Shown here piece by piece: positions 1-7,800 of a DNA stretch of 64,000 bases. The position numbers and the translations under genes were made by a program. Source of the stretch: Bacteroidales bacterium (GTDB lineage: Bacteria; Bacteroidota; Bacteroidia; Bacteroidales; UBA932); contig JAFZBF010000040.1 in NCBI GenBank assembly GCA_017561885.1, forward strand, positions 1-64,000. The letters are read 5' to 3'. How positions within the stretch are numbered: position 1 is the stretch's first letter; each line of letters begins with the position of its first letter. Below the pieces are notes generated by a model, which had not been told where the DNA came from, searched no databases, and worked only from the letters and a program-made list of their open reading frames with translations.

Positions 1-343
1 CGGCCGCAACGCTTTCAAGGATGCCTTCAAGCAGGCTGGTCCGAAACTTCTGGAGCCCATCTACCTCGTCGAGGTAATGGTTCCCGGCGACTGCATGGGT
101 GATGTTATGAGCGATATCCAGAACCGTCGCGGTATCATCGAGGGTATGGGCAGCGAGAAAGGCTTCCAGATCCTCAAGGCCCGCGTTCCTCTGGCAGAGC
201 TCTATAAATATTCAACTACTCTCAGCTCCCTCACTTCAGGCCGCGCTACCTTCACCATGACCTTCGTAGAGTATCAGCAGGTTCCTATGGATGTTCAGGA
301 GAAGCTCCTCAAGGCTTACGAAGAGGAAGAGAAAGACGAGTAG
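1..343 (+). CDS. fusA: Elongation factor G, C-terminal fragment
   Basis: EF-G is the GTPase that moves tRNAs and mRNA through the ribosome. Only the last 113 or so residues are present; the gene starts upstream of the window and the first complete codon is at base 2. The visible part is domains IV/V, with the family-typical stretches EPIYLVEVMVP, GDVMSDIQNRRG and RATFTMTFVEYQQVP, and an acidic tail ending EEKDE. The stop is followed after two bases by the GTG start of the methyltransferase gene, so the two are probably co-transcribed. The fragment cannot show whether this is the main fusA or a paralogue. Confidence 0.93.
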   Translation, partial: GRNAFKDAFKQAGPKLLEPIYLVEVMVPGDCMGDVMSDIQNRRGIIEGMGSEKGFQILKARVPLAELYKYSTTLSSLTSGRATFTMTFVEYQQVPMDVQEKLLKAYEEEEKDE

Positions 344-345
344 CA

Positions 346-1047
346 GTGCGCTTCAAGCAGTTCTCGGTGGACGACAGCCGGTGCGCGATGAAAGTCGGCA
401 CCGACGGAATCCTTCTGGGGGCCTGGGTTTCCTGCGAAGGAGCAGGCAGGCTGCTTGACATCGGCACAGGATCGGGACTGATCGCCCTTATGGCGGCACA
501 GAGATGTGCAGCCGGGGGCGATCGCCGTTTTATGATAACCGCCATTGACATTGATGCTGATGCGGCAGCTCAGGCTGCGGACAATTTCGCGGCTTCGCCC
601 TGGGCTGACTGCATGACGGCGCTGCCTGTGAGCCTGGGGGATTTCGCAGCTGCGGGCCACGACGGTGAGTTCGACGTCATTGTCTGCAATCCACCTTATT
701 ATATAGCGGGAAAGAGCATCATCCCCACCGGGACGCAGCGCACCGCAGCCCGCAGGGATGCCGACCTGACCCTCGACGACGTTCTTCAGGCGGCCGCGAA
801 GCTGCTGGCGCCGGACGGGCGGTTGGCGCTCATACTGCCGACGGCACGCGAGGCGGACCTTATGGCTGCCTGCGACAAGACAGGGATGGGAATCATCCGC
901 CGATGCCTGGTCCGTACCACTCCCCGGAAGGCTCCGTCACGTATGCTGGTGGAGATAACACGGGGCAGGGCCTCTGAGAACATCGAGACCTCTCTCACTA
1001 TCGGAAGTGAGGAATTCAAAATTATGACAGGGGATTTTTACCTCTAG
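346..1047 (+). CDS. trmN6: tRNA1(Val) adenine(37)-N6-methyltransferase
   Basis: Predicted SAM-dependent enzyme that N6-methylates A37 of tRNA-Val (TrmN6/YfiC family). It is 233 residues long, normal for the family. It opens with the family's FKQFSVDD...AMKVGTDGILLGAW motif, then a SAM-binding LLDIGTGSGLIALM near residue 40, an acidic AIDID strand, and the amino-methylase motif NPPYY near residue 108. The start is GTG at 346, two bases after fusA; the next in-frame ATG would remove the conserved N-terminal motif. The 3' end overlaps the convergent glycosyltransferase gene by 26 bases. Confidence 0.9.
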   Translation: MRFKQFSVDDSRCAMKVGTDGILLGAWVSCEGAGRLLDIGTGSGLIALMAAQRCAAGGDRRFMITAIDIDADAAAQAADNFAASPWADCMTALPVSLGDFAAAGHDGEFDVIVCNPPYYIAGKSIIPTGTQRTAARRDADLTLDDVLQAAAKLLAPDGRLALILPTAREADLMAACDKTGMGIIRRCLVRTTPRKAPSRMLVEITRGRASENIETSLTIGSEEFKIMTGDFYL

Positions 1048-2068
1048 CGATAAGATCGTAGTCGGCCAGAACCTCTCGCACCCTGTCGGTCTCGGAGCCG
1101 CCGAGAACCTTTAGACGGTTGAATGCATTGCCGGCGATGCGCTTCTGCTCTTCATCGTGTTCCAGCAGCCATTTCGCCTTCTGAACCAGTTCTTCCGTGT
1201 TTCGGAAATAGACACAGCACTCATTCTCAGGCCAGAATTCATCCATATCGGCAGTATACTCGCTGAGCATTACCGTCTTCGTCACCGGCAACTCGAAACT
1301 TCGACGGGTATACGTGTCGTTGTTCTTCTTTGAGAAGAAGACAAGGGCCACCTTAACCCTGTTCAGCACCGCATTGTACACATCTCCGTTGGCCGGCCCG
1401 TGGTAACAGCTCTTCAGCTGGGGCCAAAGCGGCGATTTCGACCAGCTGTATTCATCACCGTAGAGGCTGAAAGGCAGGCCTGCATCCAACAGCTCCTTGA
1501 TCATTGCGTCGCGGCCGTCATCCTCCCCATGCCCTACGAAGGCCAGAGGGATATCTTTCTCGCAAGCCATCGGGAAGTTCCTGGTCTCGGTGTAATAAGG
1601 CAGCAGAACCTTGACATTGTCTATACCCAAGCGGGCGAAATCCTCCACATTCTTGCGGCGGAAGACATAGTTCATCTTGCACCAGCGGGCCGCAGCAATG
1701 TAGAACGAAGGGTTGTGCTTGTCACTGCGCCTCTCGAACGGATCGTCATTCTCATAAGAGAAGACAGTGGTCTCACGGCTGACAGCCTTTATCGCAGCCG
1801 GGGTGAAGAAATAGCAGTGGTAGAGGAAAACCAGGTCCGGTCTGAACTCCCGCACAGTCTTTTTCAACGCCCTGTCGGCGGCCACGATGGAAGGACCGAC
1901 GAGCCAATGATGCTTCACCTTCTCCAGAATGTCCGCCACGGCGCCGCCTTCGTGGACGAAAGCCTCCGTATCCAGCTTGCGCACATCATGGCCCAGCCTG
2001 CGGAAGGCTTCATAGAAAGCTTTCGTATATATCTCGTATCGGAAACTGCCTGCAACCAGTATTCTCAT
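1022..2068 (-). CDS. CgeB-like glycosyltransferase
   Basis: A 348-residue cytoplasmic glycosyltransferase of GT-B type, resembling CgeB/DUF3880-containing transferases. It begins with a Rossmann-like MRILVAGSFRYEIYTKAF, has a central AFVGHGEDDGR strand-turn, and a C-terminal segment (RRSFELPVTKTVMLSEY...DEFWPENECCVYF) typical of the donor-binding half. Last of three overlapping minus-strand genes: its ATG overlaps the stop of the TupA-like gene by four bases. The group probably builds a surface glycan. Donor and acceptor cannot be read from the sequence. Confidence 0.75.
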   Translation of the reverse strand: MRILVAGSFRYEIYTKAFYEAFRRLGHDVRKLDTEAFVHEGGAVADILEKVKHHWLVGPSIVAADRALKKTVREFRPDLVFLYHCYFFTPAAIKAVSRETTVFSYENDDPFERRSDKHNPSFYIAAARWCKMNYVFRRKNVEDFARLGIDNVKVLLPYYTETRNFPMACEKDIPLAFVGHGEDDGRDAMIKELLDAGLPFSLYGDEYSWSKSPLWPQLKSCYHGPANGDVYNAVLNRVKVALVFFSKKNNDTYTRRSFELPVTKTVMLSEYTADMDEFWPENECCVYFRNTEELVQKAKWLLEHDEEQKRIAGNAFNRLKVLGGSETDRVREVLADYDLIARGKNPLS

Positions 2069-2961
2069 TTCTTAACGTTATCAAGGTTGATCCAGTCGCC
2101 GAATACATATTCCCACTTTTCCGGATAGAAGTGGTCGAATCCGCTCCAGTGATAGAAGGTATATTCTCCAAAATAAATCTTTCCGTCGAGATTGTAGAGA
2201 TCCATCCGCACATGAGGGAAGTCCTGGGCCAGTTTCTCGGCGATCTCTACCATCTTTTCATAGTTTTTCGGTCTGGCCGGAGGCACGGCAGCGTTGTCGT
2301 GGTTGTCGTGCATGTCGAGATGGTTGAAGTCGCGGTCATAGAAATCAAATTTCGTATGTCCGCTCTGACGGTCAGTGGCGACGAACATCGCCTTGCACCG
2401 GCCGTCGAAACAGAAGAACTTGTAATCCGTGAGTTCTCCCGTCCTTTCATCCACAAGGTAGGGTTCGGCGATGATGCGGTGCTTAAGGCTGCGGTAAGGC
2501 CATTCGCGGGATTCCCAGAAGAAATTGCGCTTCATCGAGCGTGCCAGTATCTCCGGGCACTTTCTCAGATCTGCAGCGCTGCGGTCGGTGACGATAAAGG
2601 TTCCGCCGCTGTCGTGAGTACATTTCAGCACGAACTGCTCCGGCAGACTGTCGAAATCGATGTCTTCCCAGCGTTCCCACACGCCGAGAGTGGGGATGAG
2701 ATATTCCTCACCTATAATGCCCGCCACATACGCCTTGACATCGGCCTTGTCGACAAGCGTACAATAGAGCGGCTGGCGGTCGTGCAGCTTAAGCCAGTGC
2801 AACTTTTCATTATAAGTCCGGGGATTTTTCCAGTCAAGCCTGCGGTCGAACTTCCAGCGGTAGTAAAGGCTGTTGAAGGCCTTGTCGGAAAGGAGATGGT
2901 CCAGATGCAGCCTCCACGACGCCACTATTATATATTTGCTGAGTTTCTGCAGTATGCTCAT
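2065..2961 (-). CDS. TupA-like ATP-grasp glycan enzyme
   Basis: A 298-residue protein of the TupA-like ATP-grasp family, known from teichuronopeptide synthesis and many polysaccharide loci. Visible family marks are the N-terminal RRLDWKNPRTYNEKLHWLKLHDR, LVDKADVKAYV, the central FVLKCTHDSGG and the late region PHVRMDLYNLDGKIYFGEYTFY. ATP-grasp enzymes join a carboxylate to an amine, so it may add an amino-acid-like substituent to a glycan; this is inference. It overlaps its neighbours by four bases on each side, implying translational coupling in a three-gene operon. Confidence 0.8.
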   Translation of the reverse strand: MSILQKLSKYIIVASWRLHLDHLLSDKAFNSLYYRWKFDRRLDWKNPRTYNEKLHWLKLHDRQPLYCTLVDKADVKAYVAGIIGEEYLIPTLGVWERWEDIDFDSLPEQFVLKCTHDSGGTFIVTDRSAADLRKCPEILARSMKRNFFWESREWPYRSLKHRIIAEPYLVDERTGELTDYKFFCFDGRCKAMFVATDRQSGHTKFDFYDRDFNHLDMHDNHDNAAVPPARPKNYEKMVEIAEKLAQDFPHVRMDLYNLDGKIYFGEYTFYHWSGFDHFYPEKWEYVFGDWINLDNVKK

Positions 2962-3905
2962 CTCTTCTCCTTCATTCTCTTTATGGGCAGATACAGCGTG
3001 TGGACTATCTTCCCGAGTAAATTGTACTTGAATCCCCAGTCCTTCATAGCAGCAGGATAAAGGACATCCTCTATCTCAGGGTCGGCGGCGATGGGGCTGC
3101 GACGCACGTCCGGCAGCCTGTCTGCAAAAGGATATTCGATGTAGTGTCCGAAATACTTCATCCACTTGTTGTAGTTGGTCCCTCCGCCGAGGCCGGCATT
3201 GTGCACCAGGGTGCGGGTGGGAGTCAGGCAGAAGCCGTGGCGCTTGTGGATCTCCACGTTCCAGCAGATGTCCCACATCGGCTGCGGCTTGTCCAGCCCC
3301 TTGAGGATGGGGAAAGTGCCGTGATACTGCAGGGCATCGATCTCCGCATCGGTCATACCCTCGAGCGCTTCTTCACGCGAGCGGTAGAGACGGAAGGTTT
3401 TCCAACGGTCAGCCCAGGTGCCCCAGCCCCATATCTGTGCGTGCGGGCTGAAATATACATCGCCTTTCCAGGGAATGTCCAGCTGCGTGTGGCCGCCGGC
3501 CATCATCACCTCTTTCTTGTCTTCATACTCCTCGAGAGCGTTGTTCATATACTGCAGGAAGAAGGGCGACGTGACGATGTCGTCCTCCACCACGATCACC
3601 CTGTCGCTGTGGCTGAGAACTTCCGAAATACCTGAAGTAATGTTCTTGTTGAGCCCGAAATTGGACGGCCTTTCCACTATGTGCACTGCCTTGAAACCAT
3701 TCTCCTTTTCAAGGCCGTGCAGCCACAACCGTACTGCGGCGACAAGCGGGGCGGCCTGCGCATCGCGGGCGGCATCACTGAAGGCATACACTTCTGTTTC
3801 TGTCGCACCGTCGTTGCGCATAAGCGCAGAGACGGTCTCAAGGGCCGTATCCAGCCTGTCATAGCAGAAGAAAGCGACGGGAGCGTATTTCATAGCAGCG
3901 GTCAT
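2958..3905 (-). CDS. GT2-like glycosyltransferase (GNT-I-like fold)
   Basis: A 315-residue glycosyltransferase of GT-A type. After a short strand (APVAFFCYDRLDTALETVSAL) come the nucleotide-sugar region ERPSNFGLNKNITSGISEVL and the DxD-like metal site VIVVEDDIVTSPFFL, then an aromatic acceptor region (QIWGWGTWADRWKTF). I place the start at ATG 3905 (MTAAMKYAPV); ATG 3893 is also possible. The longer frame back to 4073 would run into the divergent sigma-factor gene and adds residues unlike the family. First gene of the minus-strand glycan operon. A TATCTTTA sequence near 3910-3917 may be its -7 box. Confidence 0.75.
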   Translation of the reverse strand: MTAAMKYAPVAFFCYDRLDTALETVSALMRNDGATETEVYAFSDAARDAQAAPLVAAVRLWLHGLEKENGFKAVHIVERPSNFGLNKNITSGISEVLSHSDRVIVVEDDIVTSPFFLQYMNNALEEYEDKKEVMMAGGHTQLDIPWKGDVYFSPHAQIWGWGTWADRWKTFRLYRSREEALEGMTDAEIDALQYHGTFPILKGLDKPQPMWDICWNVEIHKRHGFCLTPTRTLVHNAGLGGGTNYNKWMKYFGHYIEYPFADRLPDVRRSPIAADPEIEDVLYPAAMKDWGFKYNLLGKIVHTLYLPIKRMKEKR

Positions 3906-4011
3906 CAGCGTAAAGATACGCTTTTTGCTGCAAAAATCGTAACTTAGTCGGCTGGTCCGGCTGTGTGGCATATTTAGTGCACGTATGCAAGGCAGGCCAA
4001 GATTGGGAAAG

Positions 4012-4566
4012 ATGACTGACGACAAACGGATAATGGAGCTGTACCGCAGCGGAGAGCGCAACCAGGCGTTCAACCTGATCGTACGGGAATACGGCGAGCA
4101 GCTCTACTGGCACATCCGCAAGCTTGTCGCCAGCCACGACGATGCCAACGACCTGCTCCAGAACACTTATGTGAAAGCCTGGAACTCTCTGGAAACGTTC
4201 CGCGAAGATTCAAGACTCTATACCTGGCTGTACCGCATCGCCACCAACGAGGTGCTGACCTTCCTGAACCGCAAGAAAATCATCGGCTTCCTGTCACTTA
4301 GCGCGCACGAGGCGGTATTGGAGCGCAAGCTGGCCGCCGACGAGAATTTCAACGGCACCAAGGTCCAGCTTTCTCTCCAGAAAGCAGTAGCCAAACTCCC
4401 ACCCAAGCAGAAGGTGGTTTTCTCGATGCGCTACTGGGAAGAAATGAAATATGAGGACATGGCAGAGGTCCTCGACACCTCTGCGGGATCGCTCAAGGCG
4501 TCCTATCATCACGCCTATCAGAAAGTCGTCGATTATCTTAAAAAAGATTTAGACATAGAAAATTAA
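4012..4566 (+). CDS. ECF (sigma-70 family) RNA polymerase sigma factor
   Basis: A 184-residue extracytoplasmic-function sigma factor. Region 2 is clear (EQLYWHIRKLVASHDDANDLLQNTYVKAWN, then LYTWLYRIATNEVLTFLNRKK), and region 4 follows a short linker (AVAKLPPKQKVVFSMRYWEEMKYEDMAEVLD, then AGSLKASYHHAYQKV). The ATG at 4012 fits the usual N-terminus; an in-frame ATG at 3985 would add nine residues. The next two genes follow closely on the same strand: a single-span membrane protein and a periplasmic Spy-like protein. This suggests an envelope-stress regulon. Regulation by the neighbouring membrane protein is an inference. Confidence 0.9.
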   Translation: MTDDKRIMELYRSGERNQAFNLIVREYGEQLYWHIRKLVASHDDANDLLQNTYVKAWNSLETFREDSRLYTWLYRIATNEVLTFLNRKKIIGFLSLSAHEAVLERKLAADENFNGTKVQLSLQKAVAKLPPKQKVVFSMRYWEEMKYEDMAEVLDTSAGSLKASYHHAYQKVVDYLKKDLDIEN

Positions 4567-4602
4567 ACCTTCCGCAATATCGATAGTCTAACATCACGAG
4601 CA

Positions 4603-5040
4603 ATGAAAAATACTAACGACATATTACAGAGGGAAGAGTTCAGGCAGAACCCCTTCACGGTGCCCGAGGGATACTTCGCATCGCTTGAGGATTCACTGCG
4701 CGACAAAGTGTTCGCCACCGAGAAGAAGCCTGCCGGATTCGTGGGCGTCCTCAAACCTGCCCTTATGATGGCCTGCTCTTTCGCAGTGATCCTGGGTCTC
4801 GGTTACGGCATCCTTTCAATGACTGGTTCGTTCTCTTCGCAGCAGGCACAGATGTCAGAATATGACGAGATTGCCGCCGCAGTCGAGAATTTCAATCCGG
4901 CCTTGTTCGAATATCTGGACGAGATCGACATAGAAAGCTATCAGGCCCAGTTCACACCGTCTGACGAGGAGATAATGGAATACTTCGCGACATCTTTCAC
5001 AGACGCCGCCCTCTACAACTATCTGGCATCTATTCAATAA
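4603..5040 (+). CDS. Single-span membrane protein, putative anti-sigma partner
   Basis: A 145-residue protein I do not recognise by family. Residues 1-47 form a polar cytoplasmic segment (including NPFTVPEGYFASLEDSLRDKV), residues 48-73 a hydrophobic span (LKPALMMACSFAVILGLGYGIL), and the rest an acidic periplasmic tail rich in D and E. The PFxVPxGYF motif is common in small membrane proteins encoded after ECF sigma factors in Bacteroidota. Its place 36 bases after the sigma gene suggests an anti-sigma role, but it has no zinc-binding HxxxCxxC motif, so this is inference. Confidence 0.6.
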   Translation: MKNTNDILQREEFRQNPFTVPEGYFASLEDSLRDKVFATEKKPAGFVGVLKPALMMACSFAVILGLGYGILSMTGSFSSQQAQMSEYDEIAAAVENFNPALFEYLDEIDIESYQAQFTPSDEEIMEYFATSFTDAALYNYLASIQ

Positions 5041-5047
5041 GATAAAT

Positions 5048-5620
5048 ATGAAAAGGTTTATAGCAATAACATTTGCATTTTGTGCACTGTCCCTGGTTGC
5101 TTCTGCGCAGTGGATGCCGCGGAACGACAACGAAGAGGCCCGCAGGCAAGGTGCCGAACGCATCAACTCTGCTAAAGTTGCCTTCTTCACACAGCAGCTT
5201 GACCTTTCTGTAGAAGAGGCCCAGAAATTCTGGCCCGTTTACAACGAATACAACAAACAGGTCGATGCAGTCCGCGAAGCCAGCCGCAAGGCCACGATGA
5301 CCATGAACGATTCTTCGAAGAAGGCCGACGAGCTCAAAGCGGCTCTCAAGACTTTCTCAGACTCCCAGAAGAAAGAAGCCCAGCTCACCGAGCAGTATAT
5401 CAACAATCTTATGAAAATCCTGCCCGTCGAGAAAGTGGCCAAGGTCTTCTCAGCCGAAGATATGTTCCGCATGCAGCTCCTTTACCAGTTCCGCATGGGC
5501 GGTCCTAACGGCGGTCCCGGCAATGCGCCCGCTAACGGTCAGGGCAACAAGCCCGGCGATAACACCAAGGCTCCCTGGCAGTGGGGAAGGAACAACAACG
5601 ACAATAAAGACAGCAAGTAA
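5048..5620 (+). CDS. Periplasmic Spy-like helical protein
   Basis: A 190-residue secreted protein. A signal peptide (MKRFIAITFAFCALSLVASAQ) is followed by a helical core with LDLSVEEAQKFWPVYNEYNKQVDAVR and a second helix pair up to FSAEDMFRMQLLYQFRM, recalling Spy/CpxP-type envelope sensors and chaperones. The last 45 residues are low-complexity, rich in G, N and P (PNGGPGNAPANGQG). It begins seven bases after the membrane protein gene and ends just before a strong hairpin terminator, closing the three-gene sigma operon. The similarity is structural and weak, so function is not assigned. Confidence 0.6.
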   Translation: MKRFIAITFAFCALSLVASAQWMPRNDNEEARRQGAERINSAKVAFFTQQLDLSVEEAQKFWPVYNEYNKQVDAVREASRKATMTMNDSSKKADELKAALKTFSDSQKKEAQLTEQYINNLMKILPVEKVAKVFSAEDMFRMQLLYQFRMGGPNGGPGNAPANGQGNKPGDNTKAPWQWGRNNNDNKDSK

Positions 5621-5650
5621 GTTAAGTTTTCTGTAAGTGATATTAAGTGA

Positions 5651-5682
5651 AAAAGCACCGGTTCGAATGGGCCGGTGCTTTT
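5651..5682. terminator. Bidirectional Rho-independent terminator
   Basis: Perfect 11-bp stem AAAAGCACCGG / CCGGTGCTTTT with a 10-base loop, with T-runs on both strands. It separates the convergent Spy-like gene and transketolase gene. Confidence 0.9.
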
Positions 5683-5704
5683 TTCATCCAGATGAGACGC
5701 GCTG

Positions 5705-7720
5705 TTATTTCAGCATAGCCTTCACCTGCTCGTAGACGTTGGCTGCGGTGAAGCCGAGTTTCTCGTCGAGCACTTTGTAAGGTGCCGAGAAACCGAATGA
5801 GCTCAGGCCCCATACCTTGCCGCTTGCGCCCACAAGGCCCTCGAGGGTTACGGGCAGACCTGCGGTGAGACCGAATTTCTTCTTGTTGCCCGGGAGGATG
5901 CTGCGCTGGTAAGCCTTGCTCTGGCTGCGGAACAGACCCTCTGAAGGCACACTGACGATGCGGCACTTGATGCCGTCGGCACGCAGGAGTTCTGCACCTG
6001 CCACGAGAGTTGAAACCTCGGAACCTGAAGCGAGAAGGATCACGTCATACTCGGCGTCAGAACCTGCCACTACATATGCGCCCTTGGCTGCCTGGCTGTA
6101 ATCGTTGCCGGCAGGCAGGGTCTTGATGTTCTGGCGGCTGAAGATGAGGCCGGTCGGAGAAGTAGTATTCTCCATCGCGAGCTTCCATGCCTGGGTGGTC
6201 TCGTCGCTGTCGGCAGGACGGAGCACGAGCATCGAGTTCTTGCCTTTGTGAGTCTTGAGTTTCTCCATAAGACGAATCTGTGCCTCCTGTTCTACGGGCT
6301 CGTGGGTAGGGCCGTCTTCGCCGACACGGAATGCATCGTGGGTCCAGATGAACTTCACGGGAACTTCCATCAGGGCGGCCATACGGACTGCGGGTTTCAT
6401 ATAGTCTGAGAATACGAAGAATGTACCGCAAGCAGGGATGACACCGCCGTGCAGGGCCATACCGATGCAGCAGCAAGCCATCGTGAGCTCAGCCACGCCT
6501 GCCTGGAAGAATGCACCGCTGAAATCACCCTTGACCATATTGGTGGTATGCTTGAGGAAACCGTCGGTCTTGTCGGAGTTGCTCAAGTCGGCGCTTGCGC
6601 AGATCATGTTCGGAACTTGCTGTGCGAGCTGACCCAGAACTGCTGCAGATGCGCTGCGGGTAGCGTCGTCGGGTTTCTGCTCGACCTTGCTCCAGTCGAT
6701 CTTGGGAGCCTTGCCGCTGAACCATTCCTTGAGCAGGGCGGCCTTCTCGGGATTGGCCTTTGCCCAGGCAGCCTTGCGAGCATACTTGGCATCCATGATC
6801 TTGCGGAGCTGTTTTGCGCGGTCTGCATAAAGTTTCTTGACCTCGGGGAAGATCTGGAAAGGATTCTCGGGATCTCCGCCCAGAGCCTTTATGGTATTGA
6901 CATATGCGTCGCCGCCCAGAGGAGCGCCGTGAGTCTTGCAGTTGCGTTCGTAGCTGCTGCCGTCGGCCTTCAGGGCACCCTTGCCCATGATGCATTTGCC
7001 GATGATAAGGGTCGGCTTGCCGTTGGGGTTCTGCGCCATTGTCAGCGCACCGCGTATCTGCTCTACGCAGTTGCCGTTGATTTCATATACGTTCCAGCCC
7101 CAGGCACGGTACTTGGCGGCAGTGTCTTCTGCGGTCACCACGCTGGTTTCGGTAGAAAGCTGGATATCGTTGGAATCGTAGAACATGATGAGGTTGTCCA
7201 GACCCAGTGTGCCTGCGATACGGCCTGCGCCCTGGCTGATTTCTTCCTGGATGCCGCCGTCAGAAATGTAAGCGTAGATCTTGTGGTTCATCACCTCTTC
7301 GCCCAGCACGGCTGCAAGATGCTTCTCGGCGATGGCAGCGCCTACTGCGAACACGTGGCCCTGTCCGAGAGGACCTGAGGTGTTCTCAATGCCGCGTGCG
7401 ACATCAAGCTCGGGATGGCCGGTCACGGGAGAATCCCACTGACGCAGGGTGGCCAGCTCTTCCATACTGAATTTGCCTGTCAGGGCAAGCTGTGAATAAA
7501 GCATCGGGGCCATATGGCCGGGATCAAGGAAGAAACGGTCGCGTCCCTCATACTTCATATTGCGGGGGTCATACTCCAGAAACTCGCTGAAAAGCACGTT
7601 GATGAAATCAGCACCGCCCATGGCGCCGCCGGGGTGACCTGACTTTGCCTTTTCAACCATCGAAGCTGCCAGTATCCTGATATTGTCGGCAGCCCTGTTC
7701 ATAATCTTGATGTCGTTCAT
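5705..7720 (-). CDS. tkt: Transketolase
   Basis: Thiamine-diphosphate enzyme of the non-oxidative pentose phosphate pathway, moving two-carbon units between sugar phosphates. The 671 residues match the full-length two-domain form. Marks seen: KSGHPGGAMGGADF near residue 26, PGHMAPMLYSQLALTG, GPLGQGHVFAVGAAIAEKHL, the ThDP motif beginning ISDGGIQEEISQGA with its Asp, the second-domain DAFRVGEDGPTHEPVEQ near residue 470, and a transketolase C-terminal domain. Transcribed towards the shared terminator at 5651-5682. A TAnnTTTG box lies about 43 bases upstream. Confidence 0.97.
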   Translation of the reverse strand: MNDIKIMNRAADNIRILAASMVEKAKSGHPGGAMGGADFINVLFSEFLEYDPRNMKYEGRDRFFLDPGHMAPMLYSQLALTGKFSMEELATLRQWDSPVTGHPELDVARGIENTSGPLGQGHVFAVGAAIAEKHLAAVLGEEVMNHKIYAYISDGGIQEEISQGAGRIAGTLGLDNLIMFYDSNDIQLSTETSVVTAEDTAAKYRAWGWNVYEINGNCVEQIRGALTMAQNPNGKPTLIIGKCIMGKGALKADGSSYERNCKTHGAPLGGDAYVNTIKALGGDPENPFQIFPEVKKLYADRAKQLRKIMDAKYARKAAWAKANPEKAALLKEWFSGKAPKIDWSKVEQKPDDATRSASAAVLGQLAQQVPNMICASADLSNSDKTDGFLKHTTNMVKGDFSGAFFQAGVAELTMACCCIGMALHGGVIPACGTFFVFSDYMKPAVRMAALMEVPVKFIWTHDAFRVGEDGPTHEPVEQEAQIRLMEKLKTHKGKNSMLVLRPADSDETTQAWKLAMENTTSPTGLIFSRQNIKTLPAGNDYSQAAKGAYVVAGSDAEYDVILLASGSEVSTLVAGAELLRADGIKCRIVSVPSEGLFRSQSKAYQRSILPGNKKKFGLTAGLPVTLEGLVGASGKVWGLSSFGFSAPYKVLDEKLGFTAANVYEQVKAMLK

Positions 7721-7763
7721 ATTCTATTGATGTTTGTATACTTCAAGTGTGTTAGCGTATCTA

Positions 7764-7771
7764 CAAAAATA
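7764..7771 (-). promoter_or_regulatory. -7 box of the tkt promoter
   Basis: TATTTTTG on the minus strand matches TAnnTTTG; the ATG of tkt is 43 bases downstream. No -33 TTTG at the standard spacing. Confidence 0.45.
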
Positions 7772-7784
7772 ACTCTTTTTGAAT

Positions 7785-7792
7785 TATCTTTG
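7785..7792 (+). promoter_or_regulatory. -7 box of the lepA promoter
   Basis: TATCTTTG, an exact TAnnTTTG match, ends eight bases before the lepA ATG, implying a leader of only a few nucleotides. No -33 TTTG at the usual distance. Confidence 0.6.
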
Positions 7793-7800
7793 TACGGATT

